NCBI RefSeq assembly: GCF_009677585.1
Contig: NZ_WKYV01000023.1
Coordinates: 1-64,000, forward strand
DNA length: 64,000 bases
Source: Lactonifactor sp. BIOML-A5
GTDB lineage: Bacteria > Bacillota > Clostridia > Lachnospirales > Lachnospiraceae
Direction: 5' to 3'
The notes below the pieces were generated by a model, which made no database searches, was not told the origin of the DNA, and saw only the letters and a list, made by a program, of their open reading frames with translations. The translations under genes and the position numbers were made by a program. Shown piece after piece: positions 60,022-64,000 of this stretch. Each line of letters starts with the position of its first letter. The stretch's first letter is position 1.

Positions 60022-61464
60022 ATGATTTATCCAATGTATATTGACGGAGAATGGTATACAAAAGAGGGCTCCTCCAGAGACGTAGTAAGCCCGGCCACAG
60101 GGGAAGTAATCGGAACAGTTACTCCCGCAGGGTTTGAGGAAGTGGACCGTGCGCTGAAGGCAGCGGATCGGGAAAAGGGAAATCTGGAAAAAATGACAGT
60201 GTTTGAGAGATCCGAGATGCTTTTTAGAATTGCGGATGCCATCGATGCGCACAAAGAGGAACTGGCTAAAATGATTGCCATGGAAATGGGCAAGCCTTAT
60301 CATACAGAAGCGCTTGGCGAAGTCGGCGGAAGCGCTCTGGCATTCAGGGATGCAGCTGAACAGATTAAATGGATGTCTTCTGAGATTCCGTCTGTGAGAG
60401 AGAAGAACGTGCATGTTTACGCTTACAGAAAACCAGTAGGTGTATTTACCATCATCACTCCTTTTAACTTCCCCCTGTGCACGGCATCCTGCTATTATCT
60501 GGCACCGGGGCTGGCAGCGGGAAATACGATTCTTTGGCTGCCGCCTATGAGCTGCTCTGCAGTTGCCAGCCTGTTTATGAAATGTTTCGAGGAGGCAGAG
60601 GTTCCAAAAGGAATGATCAATATGGTAATCGGAACTTCTCAGGAAGCAAAGACTGCTGCTGTGGTGCATCCTCTGACAGCCGGCATAGGATTTACGGGAA
60701 GCACGAAGACGGGAAATGACATCATGGAAAAAGCAAAAGCCAAAAAGTCCCTCATGGAGCTGGGCGGCAACGGACCTGTGGTAGTGCTAAGGGACGCAGA
60801 TTTGGAAAAAGCGGCGGAAGGCATTCTGGCGGGCAGCTTTGGCAATGCCGGTCAGATCTGCACCAGCACAGAGCGTGTTCTTGTGGATGACAGCGTAGCC
60901 GATGAACTGGTTAAGATTATCTTGTCTAAGATGGATCGCTATGTCGTGGGGAATCCAATGGATGAGAAGACAACCATGGGACCGGTACATAACCGAAGCA
61001 CCGTTGACACTGTAATGGAGCATGTCCAGGATGCAATTGATAAAGGTGCAAAGGTAGTAAGCGAGCACTGGGGCAAGGTGGAAGGTGCGCCTACGGAACA
61101 TTATTTATATCCAACCGTAATCGATCATGTATCCAAGGATGCCCTCTTAAATATAGAAGAAACGTTTGGACCTGTAGTACCGCTGGTGCGTTTTCAAGAG
61201 GAGTCTGAGATTATGGACTTAATAGCTATGAGTCCATATGGCCTGGCTGCGGGCGTTTACACAGAAGACCTGAAAAAAGGTATGCAGATGGCAGAAGAAA
61301 TGCGTTTCGGCTATGTAAATATTAATTCCGGAAGCAGTTACTGGGATTGGACCTTCCCTGCAGGGGGAGCCGGCGGAAGTCAGTCCGGATATGGAAGAAG
61401 CGGCGGTAAATGGTCTATTCTGGAGATGAGCGAGGAAAGATGTGTCAGTGTAAATCTGAACTGA
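60022..61464 (+). CDS. NAD(P)-dependent aldehyde dehydrogenase
   Basis: A 480-residue aldehyde dehydrogenase. TPFNFPLC gives the N-site, LELGGNGP carries the general-base Glu near residue 250, and FGNAGQICTSTERV the nucleophile Cys near residue 284. FGPVVPLVRFQ is also typical. It oxidises an aldehyde intermediate to acid. The ATG at 60022 is preferred over GTG 59989, which abuts the previous stop; AAAGGAATGGGACAG is the likely ribosome site. Confidence 0.93.
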   Translation: MIYPMYIDGEWYTKEGSSRDVVSPATGEVIGTVTPAGFEEVDRALKAADREKGNLEKMTVFERSEMLFRIADAIDAHKEELAKMIAMEMGKPYHTEALGEVGGSALAFRDAAEQIKWMSSEIPSVREKNVHVYAYRKPVGVFTIITPFNFPLCTASCYYLAPGLAAGNTILWLPPMSCSAVASLFMKCFEEAEVPKGMINMVIGTSQEAKTAAVVHPLTAGIGFTGSTKTGNDIMEKAKAKKSLMELGGNGPVVVLRDADLEKAAEGILAGSFGNAGQICTSTERVLVDDSVADELVKIILSKMDRYVVGNPMDEKTTMGPVHNRSTVDTVMEHVQDAIDKGAKVVSEHWGKVEGAPTEHYLYPTVIDHVSKDALLNIEETFGPVVPLVRFQEESEIMDLIAMSPYGLAAGVYTEDLKKGMQMAEEMRFGYVNINSGSSYWDWTFPAGGAGGSQSGYGRSGGKWSILEMSEERCVSVNLN

Positions 61465-61486
61465 TGATGTAAGGGAGTACGATGAC

Positions 61487-62251
61487 ATGAGAGTAAAGGA
61501 TAAAGTTGCGATTATAACCGGAGCCGGCGGGGGAATCGGAAGGGCGTCAGCCCTCCGATTTGCCCGGGAAGGAGCCAGGGTGGTAATACACGGCCGCAGA
61601 GAGGAGAATACCAGGGAGACATGGAGAATGGTACAGGACGCCGGCGGAGAAGGCATCTACGTCTTAGGGGATGTCCAGAAGGAAGAGGATATCCGTCGTC
61701 TGGTGGATACAGCCATTGAAACATATGGAAGAATTGATATTCTTTTTAATAATGCCGGTGTGGGCTACTCATCTCCCTACAAATTTTCACCGGTACCGGA
61801 TGTGCCGACAGAAGACTGGAACAGCGTATTCAACATTAACATCAGAAGCATTTTCTTTACCTGTAAATATACAATTCCTCATATGATACAGCAGGGAGGA
61901 GGCGTGATTCTGAATTGCTGCTCCATCAATGGTGTAGTGGGATGCGGTGCGGAAACCTATTCGGCTACAAAAGGAGCAATGCTTGCATTTACCAGAGCGA
62001 TGGCTGTGGAGAATGGAAAGTACGGAATCCGGGTTAACTGTGTATCTCCTTCGACTACAAGGACCCCTATGGTGGATGAGCTTCTGGATCACGATGCAGA
62101 GTTTTATCACAAGTGGGAAACTGTGGCACCTATCCAGGGGATCATTGAACCGGAGGATATTGCCAATGCGGCGTTGTTTATGGCGTCTGATGAGGCAAGG
62201 TTTATAACGGGACAGAATCTGGTGGTAGACGGAGGATTTACCATTAGCTGA
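61487..62251 (+). CDS. SDR family oxidoreductase
   Basis: A 254-residue short-chain dehydrogenase. VAIITGAGGGIGRASA is the TGxxxGxG cofactor site, NNAGVG follows, and the catalytic YSATK motif is near residue 154. It ends with GQNLVVDGGFTIS as in many SDRs. It oxidises or reduces an alcohol or ketone intermediate. Last gene of the cluster before the terminator at 62277-62338. Confidence 0.94.
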   Translation: MRVKDKVAIITGAGGGIGRASALRFAREGARVVIHGRREENTRETWRMVQDAGGEGIYVLGDVQKEEDIRRLVDTAIETYGRIDILFNNAGVGYSSPYKFSPVPDVPTEDWNSVFNINIRSIFFTCKYTIPHMIQQGGGVILNCCSINGVVGCGAETYSATKGAMLAFTRAMAVENGKYGIRVNCVSPSTTRTPMVDELLDHDAEFYHKWETVAPIQGIIEPEDIANAALFMASDEARFITGQNLVVDGGFTIS

Positions 62252-62276
62252 TGCTCCCTGCTATGGGGTGAAAGAA

Positions 62277-62338
62277 GGTGAGAGACAGCAGGTCCTTTGG
62301 ACCTGAACAGGCCAAAGTGCTGTCTCTCGCCTTTTTTT
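62277..62338 (+). terminator. Terminator of the catabolic cluster
   Basis: GGTGAGAGACAGCA (62277-62290) pairs with TGCTGTCTCTCGCC (62318-62331) with one G-U, followed by TTTTTTT. The loop contains a second hairpin GGTCC/GGACC. Confidence 0.9.
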
Positions 62339-62384
62339 GAGTATGGACTGAAATTGTGCGAAGAAGAAAGGCTGGGTGATTGAG

Positions 62385-63113
62385 ATGAAGCTTGTGGATG
62401 GTGTTTACCTGGTGGGAAGCGGGAGAAATGGCATTTTTCTTACGGATGAGCTGGACTGTAACTGCTATCTGGTAGAGTTCGAAGGCAAACTGGCCTTGTT
62501 TGACTGTGGAATCGGGATTCGGCCGGAGCTTTTGGAGGCGGAAATCCAAAGAGATGGATTCCGGATGGAGGATATCTCCTATTTGTTTTTGACCCATTGC
62601 CATGGAGATCACATTGGAGCGGCCGCCCGTCTGCAGAGTGAGTATGGGATTAAGGTAGTGGTGCCGGAGGCGGAGGCGGAGGCCTTTGCCAGAGGTGATG
62701 AGGCTGTGATGGGACTGGATGTGGCCAGGGATGCAGGCTTTTATCCCCCGGATTACCGTCTGGCAGCGTGTCGGTGGGATGAGATGGCCGTACCGGGTAT
62801 CTGGGAGAAAGATGGCATTCATATGGAGCTTTTTGACGCTTCCGGCCACAGCATTGGGGGAATTTGCTATTACGGAACTGTGAAGGGACGCAGGTTCTTT
62901 ATCGGCGGTGATCTGGTGATGATGGGTGGAAAGATTAGCTTCCAGCTGATACCGGGGGCGGATATTCATGCCTATGCCAGATGTGTGAGAGAGGTGATGG
63001 ATCTGAAAGTGGATCTGTTTCTTCCGGGACATGGACTGTTTCAGCTGCAGGACGGCGGCATGCAGCTGCGTATGGCCGGAGAGGCTTTTGAACATTTATA
63101 TATCCCTGCATGA
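62385..63113 (+). CDS. Metallo-beta-lactamase fold hydrolase
   Basis: A 242-residue MBL-fold enzyme. The zinc motif HCHGDHIGA is near residue 78; later metal ligands are GHSIGG and GGDLVMMGGK, and the terminal His is in FLPGHGLF. Members include lactonases, glyoxalase II and thioesterases; the substrate is unknown. ATG 62385 follows AAAGGCTGGGTG; a GTG at 62376 is the alternative. It is 47 bases after the terminator and may form a new unit with the following gene. Confidence 0.88.
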   Translation: MKLVDGVYLVGSGRNGIFLTDELDCNCYLVEFEGKLALFDCGIGIRPELLEAEIQRDGFRMEDISYLFLTHCHGDHIGAAARLQSEYGIKVVVPEAEAEAFARGDEAVMGLDVARDAGFYPPDYRLAACRWDEMAVPGIWEKDGIHMELFDASGHSIGGICYYGTVKGRRFFIGGDLVMMGGKISFQLIPGADIHAYARCVREVMDLKVDLFLPGHGLFQLQDGGMQLRMAGEAFEHLYIPA

Positions 63114-63144
63114 CAGCCGGGCATAAAAGAAAGGAGTAACTGTG

Positions 63145-64000
63145 ATGGAACAAGTGTATTTTATCTGCCATTCCTGCGGTGAGCGCTTTCCTATGGGAAA
63201 GGAAAGTCTTTGCCCTAAGTGCGGCGGTATTTTAACCGTTGCGTATGAGAGAGAATATCTCAGAGAGGCGGGGCGCGCCCTGAAGGGTGAAGGAAAGGAA
63301 TCTATGTGGGATTACCGAAGGGTACTGCCCCCTGTGAAGAAGGAAAACATAGTTACCTTTCAGGAGGGGTGCACTAAGATAAAGAAGAGCAGAACTCTGG
63401 GAGAGGAGCTTGGCCTTGAGGGACTGTTTTTCAAAGATGAGACGACAAATCCTACTGGTTCTTTTAAGGATCGCTCGGTATCTGTCTGCGTCAGTATGGC
63501 TAAGGAGTATGGCTGTCCGGGTATTGTGGTGTCCTCCTCGGGAAATGGGGGAGCTGCCACAGGGGCTTACGGTACCAAGGGAGAGATCGATACCATTATC
63601 TTTGTGCCTGAGACCACACCTGTGGGAAAGGTAGCCCAGGCCATAGCCTATGGAGGAAAGGTAATTAAGGTGCGGGGAAACTTTTCCTGTTCTTACCGGG
63701 CGGCGGTGCAGATGGCCCAAGAGAAGGGATATATGAATGTAACCACTACGTTTCTAAGTCCCTTTGGTCTGGAAGGATATAAAATAATCGGATACGAGAT
63801 CTTTGACCAGATGGGAGAAGTGCCGGACTATATCGTGATACCCGTAGGCGCAGGGCCAGTACTTTATGGAATCTATAAGAGCTTTGCAGAAATGAAGGAC
63901 ATGGGATGCACAGAAAAACTGCCCAGGCTGGTATGTGTTCAGGCAAAGGGCTGTGCGCCTATCTCAGAGGCATGGCAGGAAAACCGCAGGGTGATCGGCT
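63145..64000 (+). CDS. Threonine-synthase-like PLP enzyme (partial, runs off the window)
   Basis: The first 285 residues are present and no stop appears before the window ends. An N-terminal zinc ribbon (FICHSCGERFP...CPKCGG) is followed by the PLP motif NPTGSFKDRS and SSSGNGGAATGAYG, then VTTTFLSPFGLEGYK and PVGAGPVLYG. It is a paralogue of the product of 58060-59187. AAAGGAG precedes the ATG at 63145. With two such genes in a row the region may make or break the same amino compound. Confidence 0.9.
   Translation, partial: MEQVYFICHSCGERFPMGKESLCPKCGGILTVAYEREYLREAGRALKGEGKESMWDYRRVLPPVKKENIVTFQEGCTKIKKSRTLGEELGLEGLFFKDETTNPTGSFKDRSVSVCVSMAKEYGCPGIVVSSSGNGGAATGAYGTKGEIDTIIFVPETTPVGKVAQAIAYGGKVIKVRGNFSCSYRAAVQMAQEKGYMNVTTTFLSPFGLEGYKIIGYEIFDQMGEVPDYIVIPVGAGPVLYGIYKSFAEMKDMGCTEKLPRLVCVQAKGCAPISEAWQENRRVIG

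Overview
The window looks like a chromosomal segment of a gut-type Firmicute of class Clostridia, most likely family Lachnospiraceae. The support is moderate GC with AT-rich intergenic DNA, strong AGGAGG ribosome sites, sigma-A promoters close to TTGACA-N17-TATAAT, a T-box leader, a TPP riboswitch, the cysE-cysS-mrnC-rlmB-sigH block, a clostridial single-chain PurL and a 2-oxoacid:ferredoxin oxidoreductase. No species can be assigned from the sequence alone.

Layout. 1-7158: housekeeping and small genes (GNAT acetyltransferase, ECF transporter S component, xpt, a small-protein/CsoR-type regulator/Mrp operon, an HPr-like protein, a nuclease-helicase fusion, ridA). 7220-18396: a LysR regulator divergent from purL, tRNA-Val and tRNA-Met, a second GNAT enzyme, a YeiH-type exporter with divergent LysR regulator, and topB. 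18426-23577: an amidohydrolase, then a Cys-specific T-box controlling cysE-cysS-mrnC-rlmB-sigH. 23722-32718: a TetR regulator and a catabolic operon whose promoter regions share one palindrome; the operon encodes an MFS carrier, a ketopantoate-reductase-like dehydrogenase, a four-subunit oxoacid:ferredoxin oxidoreductase, an ADP-forming acyl-CoA synthetase and a second carrier. Together these could oxidise an imported 2-hydroxy or 2-oxo acid to acyl-CoA and conserve the energy as ATP.

32867-34850 holds small accessory genes, including a paralogue of the small protein at 2261. About 34860-40271 is AT-rich, poor in recognisable functions and decaying: a GPP34-like protein, a DUF3795 protein, several lipoproteins (some frameshifted), an Xre regulator and a broken tyrosine recombinase next to tRNA-Thr. 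I read it as the remnant of an integrated element.

40383-47650: a D-2-hydroxyacid dehydrogenase, glnS, a MocR/PdxR-type regulator, then a TPP riboswitch in front of a thiamine-precursor ABC transporter. 47692-49812: a YtxH-like protein, a Cof-type HAD phosphatase and a YheO-type PAS/HTH regulator. The regulator is divergent from an ordered cluster at 50398-62251: RidA, Gfo/Idh/MocA oxidoreductase, ribose-type ABC permease, binding protein, an unusual single-chain permease-plus-double-ATPase, M20 deacylase, threonine-synthase-like PLP enzyme, GATase-like protein, aldehyde dehydrogenase and SDR. A metallo-beta-lactamase-fold hydrolase and a second threonine-synthase-like enzyme, cut by the window edge, follow. 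This cluster is the best candidate for an undescribed pathway: uptake of a sugar-like or amino compound, deacylation, PLP-dependent elimination with RidA clearing the enamine, and oxidation of the resulting aldehyde.
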